Source of the DNA: CABZJG01 sp902512685
GTDB taxonomy: Bacteria; Pseudomonadota; Alphaproteobacteria; Rhodobacterales; Rhodobacteraceae
DNA: 64,000 nucleotides
Direction of reading: 5' to 3'
Assembly: GCA_051201605.1 (NCBI GenBank)
Contig: CP179201.1
Span: 3,348,001-3,412,000, forward strand
Positions within the stretch are counted from its first letter, which is position 1; every line of letters starts with the position of its first letter. Made by a program: the position numbers and the translations under genes. Below are positions 9,088 through 18,361 of the stretch, piece by piece. The notes under the pieces were generated by a model that worked only from the letters and a program-made list of their open reading frames with translations, did not search any database and was not told the DNA's origin.

Positions 9088-9573
9088 ATGGCACTGGATC
9101 GCTGGATCGCGCTGATCGTACTTCTCATCTGTTTGGCCTATGGCTATACCGCTTTTTTCACCATGGATGAGGGATTGCCGCCCTTTATGCGCCGCAGTCC
9201 AATCTGGCCAAGCACCTTTCCCAAGGTGCTTTCTGTTCTGACCGGCATAACTGCGCTGCTCATCGTAATTGGCGTGGAAAAATCAGATGGCTCCATCAGG
9301 GACGGTGGCATTAATTACCGCCGGCTCGGCGATTATAAAATTGGTCAGGCTGCGGGACTTTTGGCGTTGATGGTGGCCTATGCGCTGCTGCTTAGGCCAA
9401 TGGGTTTTTTACTGTCCACTTCTGGCTTTTTATTTCTTTCTGCGACCGTGCTCGGCGAACGCAAATGGATTAGGCTGCTGGTGATCTCTGCTCTGGCAAG
9501 CGGTTTTGTGTGGTATCTGGTGCAAGTGGTGCTTGGGATATTCCTGCGGCCCCTGCCCTATATTTTGACGTAA
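9088..9573 (+). CDS. tctB: Tripartite tricarboxylate transporter small membrane subunit TctB
   Basis: About 161 aa with four predicted membrane spans (near the N-terminus, around the VLTGITALLIV segment, LLALMVAYALLL and VISALASGFVWYLVQ), as usual for TctB. The ATG at 9088 has GAGGGA directly upstream; earlier in-frame starts lack one. It sits between tctC and tctA in the standard order. Confidence 0.87.
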   Translation: MALDRWIALIVLLICLAYGYTAFFTMDEGLPPFMRRSPIWPSTFPKVLSVLTGITALLIVIGVEKSDGSIRDGGINYRRLGDYKIGQAAGLLALMVAYALLLRPMGFLLSTSGFLFLSATVLGERKWIRLLVISALASGFVWYLVQVVLGIFLRPLPYILT

Positions 9574-9582
9574 GGTGATGCA

Positions 9583-11100
9583 ATGATAGAAGGTCTACTG
9601 CTCGGGCTTGGAACCGCCTTTTCGATCACCAATATCCTTATGGTGGTGGGCGGCTGCCTTATCGGCACATTCATCGGCATGCTGCCCGGTTTAGGCCCGA
9701 TGTCGATCATTGCCATTATGATCCCTATAGCGATCACAATTGGCGATCCTTCGGCGGCGCTTATTCTTTTGGCCGGCGTTTATTACGGCGCTATTTTTGG
9801 CGGCTCGACCTCGTCGATTTTAATCAATGCCCCCGGCGTGGCATCCACCGTTGCGACCAGTTTTGATGGCTACCCCATGGCGTGCCAAGGCAAAGCGGGC
9901 AAGGCCTTGACTGTTGCGGCAATCGCCTCGTTTTGCGGCGGAACCATTGGCGCCATATTACTGATGATATTCGCTCCGGCGCTGGCCAGCGTGGCCTTAC
10001 TGTTCCATTCGGCCGAGTATTTTGCGCTGATGGTGGTGGGGTTGTCGGCCATCGCCGCTTTTGCCGGAACTGGTCAGGTGGGCAAGGCGCTATTGATGAC
10101 GCTTTTGGGGCTGATCATGGCCACCGTTGGCGAAGGCGCTTTGTTCAATTTGCCGCGCTTCACCATGGGGATCATGGATCTGCAATCCGGCTTTGGGTTT
10201 ATCACCCTTGCAATGGCATTGTTTGCCCTGCCCGAGGCGCTCTATCTGGTGCTTGATCCAGCACGGTCAAACAGCGGCAAAGCGAATGAAGAAATCAAAG
10301 ATCTGCGGATTACCCGCGCAGAAGCCCGCGCCATCGCTCCGGTGGTTGGCCGGCAATCCATCCAAGGGTTTTTAATCGGGGTGCTGCCCGGCGCAGGCGC
10401 GACCATTGCCAGCTTTCTAGGCTATGCGGTTGAGCGCAATATCGCTTCGAAAGAGGACCAGGCCCAGTTTGGCAAGGGATCGGTCAAAGGTCTGGCCGCA
10501 CCGGAAAGCGCCAATAATGCCGCCTGCACAGGCTCTTTTGTCCCTCTGTTAACCCTTGGCATTCCCGGCTCTGGCACAACCGCAATCCTGTTGGGCGCTT
10601 TGATTGCGCTAAACGTCTCACCCGGGCCACGCTTGATGATTGATCAGCCGGAAATTTTCTGGTCGGTGATTATTTCAATGTATGTGGGAAATGTCATTTT
10701 GCTGGTTCTGAACTTGCCGCTGATCCCCTATATTGCGAAAGTGCTGACAATTCCGCGCAATTATCTGATCCCTTTTATTCTGTTTTTCACCCTGATGGGG
10801 GCTTATATTGGCCAAAATAATGCTACCGAGCTTTTGATCCTCGTGGGGTTTGGTATCTGTGCCACAGTGCTGCGTTTTGCCGATTACCCGCTTGCGCCTT
10901 TGCTGATCGGCTTTATCCTTGGGCGGATGCTGGAAGATAACTTCTCGCGCTCAATGCAACTTTATGATGGACTTCGTTTTGTTCTCGAGCGCCCAATGAC
11001 CATGGGGCTTTTGGCACTTGCGGTCTTATTGGTGGCGTTGCCAAGCTATCGGGCGCGGCGCGCACGGCTGCGCAGTCAAGGGATTGCGAGTGGCGACTAA
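9583..11100 (+). CDS. tctA: Tripartite tricarboxylate transporter large membrane subunit TctA
   Basis: 505 aa polytopic membrane protein with TctA signatures: GMLPGLGPMSIIAIMIP near the N-terminus, YYGAIFGGSTSSIL, and the second repeat GVLPGAGATIASFLGY...PGSGTTAILLGAL. It forms the transport channel with TctB. It ends only about 46 bp before the left arm of att copy B, so the tct operon is the last cargo of module 6 on the tRNA-proximal side, where an integrase gene would be expected. Confidence 0.92.
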   Translation: MIEGLLLGLGTAFSITNILMVVGGCLIGTFIGMLPGLGPMSIIAIMIPIAITIGDPSAALILLAGVYYGAIFGGSTSSILINAPGVASTVATSFDGYPMACQGKAGKALTVAAIASFCGGTIGAILLMIFAPALASVALLFHSAEYFALMVVGLSAIAAFAGTGQVGKALLMTLLGLIMATVGEGALFNLPRFTMGIMDLQSGFGFITLAMALFALPEALYLVLDPARSNSGKANEEIKDLRITRAEARAIAPVVGRQSIQGFLIGVLPGAGATIASFLGYAVERNIASKEDQAQFGKGSVKGLAAPESANNAACTGSFVPLLTLGIPGSGTTAILLGALIALNVSPGPRLMIDQPEIFWSVIISMYVGNVILLVLNLPLIPYIAKVLTIPRNYLIPFILFFTLMGAYIGQNNATELLILVGFGICATVLRFADYPLAPLLIGFILGRMLEDNFSRSMQLYDGLRFVLERPMTMGLLALAVLLVALPSYRARRARLRSQGIASGD

Positions 11101-11140
11101 AGCCCAGACGGGAATTCGCCTACCGTTTGGCGTTTGTCCA

Positions 11141-11346
11141 CCCTATTGAGTTCCTTTTTGACCCAATTTGAGTTCCCTTTTTGTAAGGCTAACCCTTGTA
11201 TGCTTTAGTTTAAAGGGAAAATTAGAAAAAACCTGGTACCCACGACCGGAACAAGCGTAAATCGTACCACATTGTTTTTATGTGGTTTATTTAGTTATGG
11301 ACAGCCGATTTGAGCGCCCTTTGGGTAATTTTTGAGTTCCTTTTTA
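11141..11346. repeat. att copy B (left arm, core, right arm)
   Basis: The core at 11232-11249 differs from the tRNA core at one base. Left-arm boxes start at 11148 (GAGTTCCTTTTT) and 11170 (GAGTTCCCTTTTT), and right-arm boxes at 11312 (GAGCGCC) and 11334 (GAGTTCCTTTTT); both pairs are 22 bp apart. Having both arms, it is attP-like and marks the junction of modules 5 and 6. Confidence 0.85.
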
Positions 11347-11782
11347 TTATTCGAGAACACATTATAATGTGTACATTTGTGGCTGTAAAAACTCAGTTAG
11401 AATTGTTAAGAAACCCTCTCTTAGCAATTCACGCTATTTGGACCCATAAGCGTTGATCCCGGACAATGCGCCATTATCAACCAGCTTTCTGAATAAAATA
11501 AATGATACCAGTGCGTTGGTCACTTTTAGGCCTGCTTGGTCAGGATTTCTGGACTTGATACACTTTCATACGACCACTACCCTTTTTGCCGCGATGGTCT
11601 CACGTTCGCGTTCGGATAAGGCTTCTTGGATGGAGAGTATGACATAATCGATATGATCACCCGCGGATTCGACTGCCTTGTTGGTTTGGCTCTGGTAGTA
11701 GTTTCATGCCAGTGCTTTGGGCAGAAATAGCCTTGAATTTTTTTCACATACCATATTGGTTGCTCTGTGAGCTATTTTTATA
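11347..11782. other. Degraded stretch between att B and the peptide transporter
   Basis: No gene is convincing. A minus-strand frame around 11610-11720 (HIDYVILSIQEALSERER) looks protein-like but has no start or family match I can name. A 64-codon + strand frame at 11453-11647 also lacks support. Probably a decayed gene. Confidence 0.35.
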
Positions 11783-13612
11783 CTAATAGCCACTGTCAGT
11801 CGTGAGAATAAAATGCCCTTCAGAAATTTCTTCATAGACCGAAGGTTCTGCCTCGTAGTCCAGGCTGTGCATAGGTGATGCCAAAGGTTTGAAATTCAAC
11901 TCTTTTTCGGATTTCCGTTGCCGCGGATCAGCAATAGGAACGGCTTTTAGTAAAGCTTTAGTATACGCGTGTTGAGGATTTTCAAATATCTTTGAACGTG
12001 GGCCAAATTCAACAATACGGCCCAAGTACATTACACCTACATCATGACTTACGCGCTCAACTACGGCCATATCGTGACTTATAAACAAAAAAGACAAACC
12101 AAGTTCAGATTGTAGTTCTAGCATCAGATTAAGAACTTGAGCTTGAACAGAAACATCTAGGGCGCTAACCGCTTCATCCGCTATAATCAGCTTGGGGTTA
12201 AGTGCCAGAGCACGGGCAATAGCGACCCGTTGTCTTTGTCCGCCTGATAATTCATGCGGATACCGGCGTAGAAAACTGCGCGGCAGTTCAACTCTGTCAA
12301 ACAGCATTTCAACGCGCCTATCAAGCGCATCACCCGAATGCGTGTTATAATTGCGCATCGGGTCAGCCACTTGATCTTTTAACACCATTTGAGGATTGAG
12401 TGAAGCAAATGGATCTTGAAATACCATTTGCATGTTTAATCTGGCTTCTCTCAATTGAGGCGGGGACATAGAGACAATATCTTGACCATCGATACTCACA
12501 TGGCCTGATAGCGGTTCCACCAGTCTCAGCAAAGAGCGTCCCACGGTGGATTTACCACAACCAGATTCTCCAACCAAAGACAAAGTCTTGCCCTTCATTA
12601 ATTTAAAGGAAACATCTTCTACAGCATGTACATTTGCGACTGTGCGCCTAAGAAACCCACTCTTTACTGCAAATCGCGTCGTTAGATTTTTGACCAAAAG
12701 TAATGGTTCGTTACTGCCTGTAAGTGGCTTAAATTTGGTGTTTTCATCGCCCATCAAACGCATTGGCTCGGGCAAAAGTTTACCTTTCATTTCTCCAAGC
12801 TTAGGAACCGCCGCCAAAAGGGATTTCGTATAGTCATGCTTTGGGTTTTCAAATATCTCTTCAACCGTTCCTTCTTCGACCTTTTTGCCCTTATGCATGA
12901 CAACAACCCTATCGGCCATTTGTGCCACAACGGACATGTCATGGGTAATAAACATAACAGCTGTGCCTGTCTCTCGCTTTAGACGGTCAATCAATGCCAG
13001 AATTTCTGCCTGTATTGTCACATCCAAAGCTGTCGTAGGCTCATCGGCGATAAGCAACCTAGGTTCACAAGCCAGCGCCATTGCAATTACAACACGCTGT
13101 CGCATGCCGCCTGAAAGCTCATGAGGGTATTGATTGAGCCTGCGTTCAGGTTCCGGAATACGGACTAGGTAAAGTAATTCAAGTGCCCGATTGGTAGCCG
13201 CTTCTTTGCCAAGCCCTTTGTGGGTTCGGAGCCCCTCGGTCAATTGTTGCGCCACGGTAAAAAGAGGGTTTAGTGCCGTCATTGGCTCTTGAAAGATCAT
13301 TCCGATTTCGTTGCCTCGGATCGTGCGCATTAAGGATTGATCAGATTTGGTTATATCTAATGTTTCCCCGGATTTGCGGGTAAATTTTAAGGTGCCATTT
13401 GTTAATTTCCCACCCCCAAATTCTACTAGTCGCATCATTGATAAAGAAGACACTGATTTACCAGATCCGGATTCTCCCACTACGCAAACAGTTTCTCTAG
13501 GCTTTATCTCAAAAGAAACATCTTCAACGCCAACCACAGTTCCGGTTTTTGTTTGAAATTCGACACGCAGGTTGTCGAAGGTGGCAATAGGCTTAGTCAT
13601 ATCGTCTTGCAA
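11783..13612 (-). CDS. Peptide-type ABC transporter, fused double ATPase (DppD-DppF)
   Basis: About 609 aa containing two complete ABC ATPase domains in tandem. Domain 1 has Walker A GESGSGKS, signature LSGGMRQRV and Walker B LLIADEPTTALD. Domain 2 has GESGCGKST, LSGGQRQRVAIA and LIIADEAVSALD. Each is followed by the oligopeptide-type C-terminal extension. It energises the DppBC permease next to it. The best start is the TTG at 13612, six bases after GGAGG; the ATG at 13600 lacks such a site. The substrate could be peptides or another solute of this large family. Confidence 0.9.
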   Translation of the reverse strand: MQDDMTKPIATFDNLRVEFQTKTGTVVGVEDVSFEIKPRETVCVVGESGSGKSVSSLSMMRLVEFGGGKLTNGTLKFTRKSGETLDITKSDQSLMRTIRGNEIGMIFQEPMTALNPLFTVAQQLTEGLRTHKGLGKEAATNRALELLYLVRIPEPERRLNQYPHELSGGMRQRVVIAMALACEPRLLIADEPTTALDVTIQAEILALIDRLKRETGTAVMFITHDMSVVAQMADRVVVMHKGKKVEEGTVEEIFENPKHDYTKSLLAAVPKLGEMKGKLLPEPMRLMGDENTKFKPLTGSNEPLLLVKNLTTRFAVKSGFLRRTVANVHAVEDVSFKLMKGKTLSLVGESGCGKSTVGRSLLRLVEPLSGHVSIDGQDIVSMSPPQLREARLNMQMVFQDPFASLNPQMVLKDQVADPMRNYNTHSGDALDRRVEMLFDRVELPRSFLRRYPHELSGGQRQRVAIARALALNPKLIIADEAVSALDVSVQAQVLNLMLELQSELGLSFLFISHDMAVVERVSHDVGVMYLGRIVEFGPRSKIFENPQHAYTKALLKAVPIADPRQRKSEKELNFKPLASPMHSLDYEAEPSVYEEISEGHFILTTDSGY

Positions 13613-13707
13613 TTTTTGCCTCCTCATTAACCACTCTCATAATGATTGAGATGCAGCAAACTTTCATGGTCCGAGAAGAGTGTTTCAATTTAGGCAATCT
13701 TAATCCC

Positions 13708-14592
13708 TCATCTCTGCCGCAATTTAGGGTTCAGCGCATCGTTTAGTCCATCTCCTACCAGCGAGATACATAAAACGGTTACGAAGATTGCAATGCCTGG
13801 GATCGTGACGGTGTAGCTGGCATCTAGGATATACTGTCGATTAGATCCTATCACTTGTCCCCAACTTACAACATTCGGGTCTGTTAAGCCTAAAAAGCTA
13901 AGCCCTGCCTCGAAGAGGATAGCCGAACCTACCATTAATGCAGCTTGCACGATGATAGGCGGTAACGCGTTCGGCAGTATCACTTTAAAAATAAGCTTGG
14001 CGTCAGTTGATCCAGAGGCGCGGCTTGCCATGACATATTCTAATTCGCGTATGCGTAGATATTCCGAACGGGTTATTCTGGCAACCGCGGTCCAGCTTAC
14101 GACTCCGATTGAAAATGTTATCATCATGAGGGACGAACCAAAGAGGGCGACAATAACCATAGAAAAGAGTAATGTGGGAAGAACCTGAAAAAACTCGGTT
14201 ATTCGCATCAAGACTTCTTCAACCCAGCCCCGATAAAATCCGGCAACTGCCCCGATAGAGACACCGATGAAGACCGAAACAAAAGCGGCCGAAAGGCCAA
14301 TTAGAATTGATACACGAGCACCATGTATTATTGCGGCTAAAAGGTCTCGGCCCAAGTAATCCGTACCAAGAATAAAACCATCCACCCCCGGTGGGGAAAA
14401 GGGAGCCCACACCATTTCGAAGGGATCTATAGGATATAACATTGGTCCAAAAATAGCGCCAAGAACAATTAAAGACAGAACAACAAGCGCTGTCATTGCA
14501 GCATGATTTTGGCGAAACATCTGCCAAGCTTCTAAAAACGGATGCCTTGCCGCGATTATATCTTGTGTGATCTGTTGCTCTGCGTCAGCCAT
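13708..14592 (-). CDS. Peptide-type ABC transporter permease (DppC-like)
   Basis: About 294 aa with the N-terminal OppC-like region (HPFLEAWQMFRQNHAAM), the FILGTDYLGRDLLAAIIHGA signature of DppC proteins and a BPD_transp_1 core with the EAA-like loop (ASRASGSTDAKLIFKVILPN). The ATG overlaps the dppB stop codon (TGATG), so the two are translationally coupled. Confidence 0.9.
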   Translation of the reverse strand: MADAEQQITQDIIAARHPFLEAWQMFRQNHAAMTALVVLSLIVLGAIFGPMLYPIDPFEMVWAPFSPPGVDGFILGTDYLGRDLLAAIIHGARVSILIGLSAAFVSVFIGVSIGAVAGFYRGWVEEVLMRITEFFQVLPTLLFSMVIVALFGSSLMMITFSIGVVSWTAVARITRSEYLRIRELEYVMASRASGSTDAKLIFKVILPNALPPIIVQAALMVGSAILFEAGLSFLGLTDPNVVSWGQVIGSNRQYILDASYTVTIPGIAIFVTVLCISLVGDGLNDALNPKLRQR

Positions 14593-15566
14593 CACTTTGC
14601 TCCAATCCGAGGATCTATTAGGCGCAAAATCAAATCAGTGAGAAGGTTCCCCACAATAACAACAAGTGCTGAAAAGAATAAAATACCCAAAATTGTTGGG
14701 GTATCTCTCGCAATAATGGATTGGAACGCAAGGGTACCGAGTCCAGGCCAGCTAAAAACAGCCTCTACTAGGACGGCGCCTGAAATAACGGCCGAAAACT
14801 GAAGGCCAGCAAGGGTGATGACGGGTGAAAGGGAATTCTTGAGGGCATGTTTGTACACTACATCACGATCATGCAGGCCCTTTGCTTTTGCAGTTCTAAT
14901 GTAATCTGAACCAAGTACTTCAAGCATTGTTGCTCGACACAATCGCGAGTAAAGTGCCAGAAAAATGGAACCTAGAGTGATTACTGGCAACACAAGATGG
15001 CGCGCCACATCAACGAAATGAACCCAAAAATTGCCTGATATAGTTACATCCCTCATTCCAGCAACTGGAAACCATTGCACATTTAAGGAAAAACCGATCA
15101 AGAGTAATATACCCGTCCAAAAAACCGGGGCCGAATAACCAAACAAGGCTAGTAGCGTGACAAAGTGACTGGTTAGTCCATTGGGACGTCTTGCAGAAAT
15201 AACTCCAAGCACCACACCTATAATTAGAGCGAGAGCTTGAGCCGTAAAAACTAATAAAAGCGTTGCAGGTAGCCTTTGTAAAATAAGCTCTGTTACAGGC
15301 CTGTTATAAAAATATGAAAATCCAAGATCAAAGCTTAAAACATTCCCGATGTAACTCCCAAGCTGAACTAAAAAGGGTCGGTCAAGTCCGTAGTCGGCTC
15401 GAATTTGATCCAGAATTTCTTTATCCGCACCACCCATAGACTGGCTGATCGTATCGGCGACATCTCCGGGCGCCATATGCATCATAGAAAAATTCAACAC
15501 CAAAACAGCAGCGAGTAGGATGATCCCGTAAAAAGCGCGTACCAACAGGTTTTGCAAGATTATCAT
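14592..15566 (-). CDS. Peptide-type ABC transporter permease (DppB-like)
   Basis: 324 aa with six predicted membrane spans. The DppB opening (FYGIILLAAVLVLNFSMMHM...PGDVADTI), a DYGLDRPFLVQ segment and the loop DYIRTAKAKGLHDRDVVYKH that contacts the ATPase are all present. It is second in the operon after the binding protein. Confidence 0.9.
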   Translation of the reverse strand: MIILQNLLVRAFYGIILLAAVLVLNFSMMHMAPGDVADTISQSMGGADKEILDQIRADYGLDRPFLVQLGSYIGNVLSFDLGFSYFYNRPVTELILQRLPATLLLVFTAQALALIIGVVLGVISARRPNGLTSHFVTLLALFGYSAPVFWTGILLLIGFSLNVQWFPVAGMRDVTISGNFWVHFVDVARHLVLPVITLGSIFLALYSRLCRATMLEVLGSDYIRTAKAKGLHDRDVVYKHALKNSLSPVITLAGLQFSAVISGAVLVEAVFSWPGLGTLAFQSIIARDTPTILGILFFSALVVIVGNLLTDLILRLIDPRIGAK

Positions 15567-15589
15567 GAATTGGCTTCTTTAAGAATGGA

Positions 15590-15616
15590 TTGCGAGGCAG
15601 GTTAACTGCCTCGCAA
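15590..15616 (-). other. Intercistronic stem-loop between dppA-like and dppB-like genes
   Basis: A perfect 11-bp inverted repeat, TTGCGAGGCAG / CTGCCTCGCAA, with a 5-nt loop just after the binding-protein gene. There is no U-tract downstream, so it probably protects or attenuates the mRNA and keeps the binding protein in excess. Confidence 0.65.
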
Positions 15617-15623
15617 ATTCACA

Positions 15624-17198
15624 TCAGTCTTTGAGATAGGTCATATCGATTGGTGTGGATGTGCCCCAAATTCCCAAAGGCGGGTTGCCAACTTTGTCAT
15701 TGTAGACTGTGTGATACGGCAATGTATTGGTATGATACACTGGCAGTTCATCCGCAATGATTTGCTGGAATTCAGCATAAAGCGCTTTGCGTTTTTCTCC
15801 GTCTTTCTCAACAGCTGCCATGGCCAGAAGTTCATCGACCCTTGCATTGGAATAGCCTTGCGTGTTTGACCAAACGCCTTTGCCTACATTGTCAGATACG
15901 TAGGTACGATGCACCCCGATCACCGGATCGCCCCAGTTAAAGACGGTATCCCATGACAGATCAAAGTCCATTTCACCCATCCGCTTGGCCCATGTTGGGA
16001 AATCAGCAGAGGCACGAACCTGAACATCAATGCCAACCTTTTTCAAAGCGGCTTTGACATATTCAACTTGTGGCTTCACACCGGGCCAGCCAAAGTCAAT
16101 GGTTAAGCTAAAGCGCGAAGCGCCATTCATTGGATATCCGGCTTCATCGAGCAGCGCATTGGCTTTGTCGATATCGAGATCATAGGTCTCAACATCGCCG
16201 CTGTAAAAAGGGCTGTCCGGATGAATGCCCGTCCGCGAGTCGTTTGCTGTGCCCTGCATCAGCGCTTTGTGGATAAAGTTCTTGTCCACCGCATAGGCAA
16301 TGGCTTTGCGCACCCGCACATCTGCCAAAGGTCCACGCTGGGTGTTCATGGCCAACCAGTCCAGAGGTCCGATTGCACCGTAGCCTTCTGGCGTTACTGT
16401 CAGACTGTCAACGCTTTTCAAACGGTTGATAATCCGTGGCAAGGATTCAAATGCGCCCATGTGCAGCTCGCCATTTTCATAGGCAATCGCCCGCGCGGCA
16501 GGGTCTGTTATGATGCGCATAACGATCTTATCAAGATAAGGCCGTCCCTCAATAAAGAAGTCGTCGAACCGCTCAAGGATCACATGCTCGCCATTTTTGA
16601 ACTCTGAAAGTTTAAATGGACCAGAGCCAACCACATTTTCATTATTACGGGCATGGGTTTTGACCGCTGTGATTTCTCCATCCCCGTAAATATGTTTCGG
16701 GATAATTGACATTAACTGTCCTGACATCGCCAGCATCAGGGCTGGGTGCGGTCTGCCAAGGTTTAAAACAGCCGTATGAGCATCTGGTGTAGAGACACTG
16801 TCCACGGGTGCAAACATGGATTTAAAGGGATGGTTTGCTTTGATCACTTCAACCGAAAATGCAACATCTTCTGACGTGATCGGCGTGCCATCGTGGAATT
16901 TGGCATTTTTCACAAGGTTCAACGTCACCGTTAAACCGTCATCCGAAACATCCCAGCTTTCTGCTAAGTAAGGCTGAGGTTCCCAATTTTCATCATACCG
17001 CAATGGAGATGCAAAAAGCTGCGCGCCGGGAAAGCCGGTCACGATGCCCGATTGCACAGCTGAATTTAGGTTTCTGACATTGGAGCCCAAAACGGTGATC
17101 AGTGTTCCACCTTTTTTTGGTTCATCGGCCACTGCACCTGTTGCAAGCATTGATGCAAGTGCCGTCGCCGTAAATAGGCCTTTGAATATGTAATTCAC
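15624..17198 (-). CDS. Peptide-type ABC transporter substrate-binding protein (DppA-like)
   Basis: 524 aa SBP_bac_5 family protein with an export signal (LFTATALASMLATGAVA) and characteristic stretches LAESWDVSDDGLTVTLNLVKNAKFHDGTPITSEDV and DVRVRKAIAYAVDKNFI, quoted here in parts. It captures the solute in the periplasm for DppBC-DF. The next gene upstream is the LysR regulator at 17321, on the same strand. Confidence 0.9.
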   Translation of the reverse strand: MNYIFKGLFTATALASMLATGAVADEPKKGGTLITVLGSNVRNLNSAVQSGIVTGFPGAQLFASPLRYDENWEPQPYLAESWDVSDDGLTVTLNLVKNAKFHDGTPITSEDVAFSVEVIKANHPFKSMFAPVDSVSTPDAHTAVLNLGRPHPALMLAMSGQLMSIIPKHIYGDGEITAVKTHARNNENVVGSGPFKLSEFKNGEHVILERFDDFFIEGRPYLDKIVMRIITDPAARAIAYENGELHMGAFESLPRIINRLKSVDSLTVTPEGYGAIGPLDWLAMNTQRGPLADVRVRKAIAYAVDKNFIHKALMQGTANDSRTGIHPDSPFYSGDVETYDLDIDKANALLDEAGYPMNGASRFSLTIDFGWPGVKPQVEYVKAALKKVGIDVQVRASADFPTWAKRMGEMDFDLSWDTVFNWGDPVIGVHRTYVSDNVGKGVWSNTQGYSNARVDELLAMAAVEKDGEKRKALYAEFQQIIADELPVYHTNTLPYHTVYNDKVGNPPLGIWGTSTPIDMTYLKD

Positions 17199-17320
17199 AG
17201 TATTTCCCCCTAGTTGTTGTTTGAATTTTTTTATTACCTAAGTCAAAGGCTAGACTACGAGATTTCCATTACAAAACAGTTTTAATATGATTGATTGAAA
17301 CATTTTTTAGTGGAAGCGCC

Positions 17321-18256
17321 TTAGCTGGAAATAACCAAGTCGTCAAAAATACCGTTATTCTGAAGTTCAAGGCATTTTTCCATAAACGCTTTGACCATTC
17401 GGGGCTGGCGGACGCCTGACAATGTTGCAATGCCAAAATTGGGCACCGTCAACGCATCACGGATGGGCACCACGCGAAAAAGTGTATCATCTTTTTGATA
17501 GTCAGGCGGGCATATATTTAGGATGGAAAATCCATATCCCCCGGCCACCAAAGCTCGGATGATCTCGGCGGACCGGCTTGAATGGACAAGGTTCGGTTCA
17601 AGACCTTTTTGATAAAAAAGCCCCGTGAAATAATCTTTGGTATAGGGAAGATCAAGCATGATCATCGGGCGTGTGCTTAAATCTGCTAGACTAACAGATG
17701 CCTCTGCCGCCAAGGGGTCGTCTGCGGGCAAAAGGGCGTAAGGCGGTGCATCAAATAAGCTTTCAAAATCATGCCGGCCTGAGATAATATACTGCCCATA
17801 TGTAAAGGCCATATCTGCCTCACCTTCATCCAGAAAAGTCAACAAGGTTTGCATATTGCCTTCAAGTAAATTGATCTTAAGGTACGGATGCGATTTGGTG
17901 AAACTTTTTAAAATAGGGGGCAAAAACGATGGTGCTGCGGTGGCATAACACGCAATCCTCACTGACCCAAGAGTGTCTCCCTCGGCAGTTTCATGTTGAA
18001 TTTCAGTAGCAAAATGATTGCTATGATCAATGAAACGCCGAATAGATTGCAGAGTTTCACCACCCTCTGGCGTGATCCGTACGCCCTTGGCGGGGGTGCG
18101 AATAAAAAGGTCATAGCCAATTTGCATTTCCAAAGCGTCAATCGCAGCCGTAATTGAAGATTGAGAAATGTTTAAATCAGTGGCCGCGCGGGCGATTGAG
18201 CCTAACCGGCCAGTTGCCTCTACGTACCTTAATTGCTTTAAAGTAAAGTTCAGCAT
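17321..18256 (-). CDS. LysR-family transcriptional regulator
   Basis: About 311 aa with the N-terminal winged helix (TLKQLRYVEATGRLGSIARA...LNISQSSITAAIDALE) and a LysR substrate domain. GGGAAG lies before the ATG at 18256; a GTG six bases earlier is possible. It is upstream of the peptide transporter and divergent from the amidohydrolase-GTPase pair, so it probably controls both. Confidence 0.85.
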   Translation of the reverse strand: MLNFTLKQLRYVEATGRLGSIARAATDLNISQSSITAAIDALEMQIGYDLFIRTPAKGVRITPEGGETLQSIRRFIDHSNHFATEIQHETAEGDTLGSVRIACYATAAPSFLPPILKSFTKSHPYLKINLLEGNMQTLLTFLDEGEADMAFTYGQYIISGRHDFESLFDAPPYALLPADDPLAAEASVSLADLSTRPMIMLDLPYTKDYFTGLFYQKGLEPNLVHSSRSAEIIRALVAGGYGFSILNICPPDYQKDDTLFRVVPIRDALTVPNFGIATLSGVRQPRMVKAFMEKCLELQNNGIFDDLVISS

Positions 18257-18361
18257 TTTCACTTCCCATATTTTTTATAGTTTTATGGCTAGTAAAAACT
18301 ATTTTTCCTATGAAAGAAAGCGCAGTAGTTTTTGAGTTTAGACGTATTAGGAGAACACTTG

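Noticed and set aside
13598..13612. ATG at 13600 as start of the fused ATPase
   Set aside because: No ribosome-binding site in front of it, whereas TTG 13612 has GGAGG at ideal spacing; kept as alternative only.
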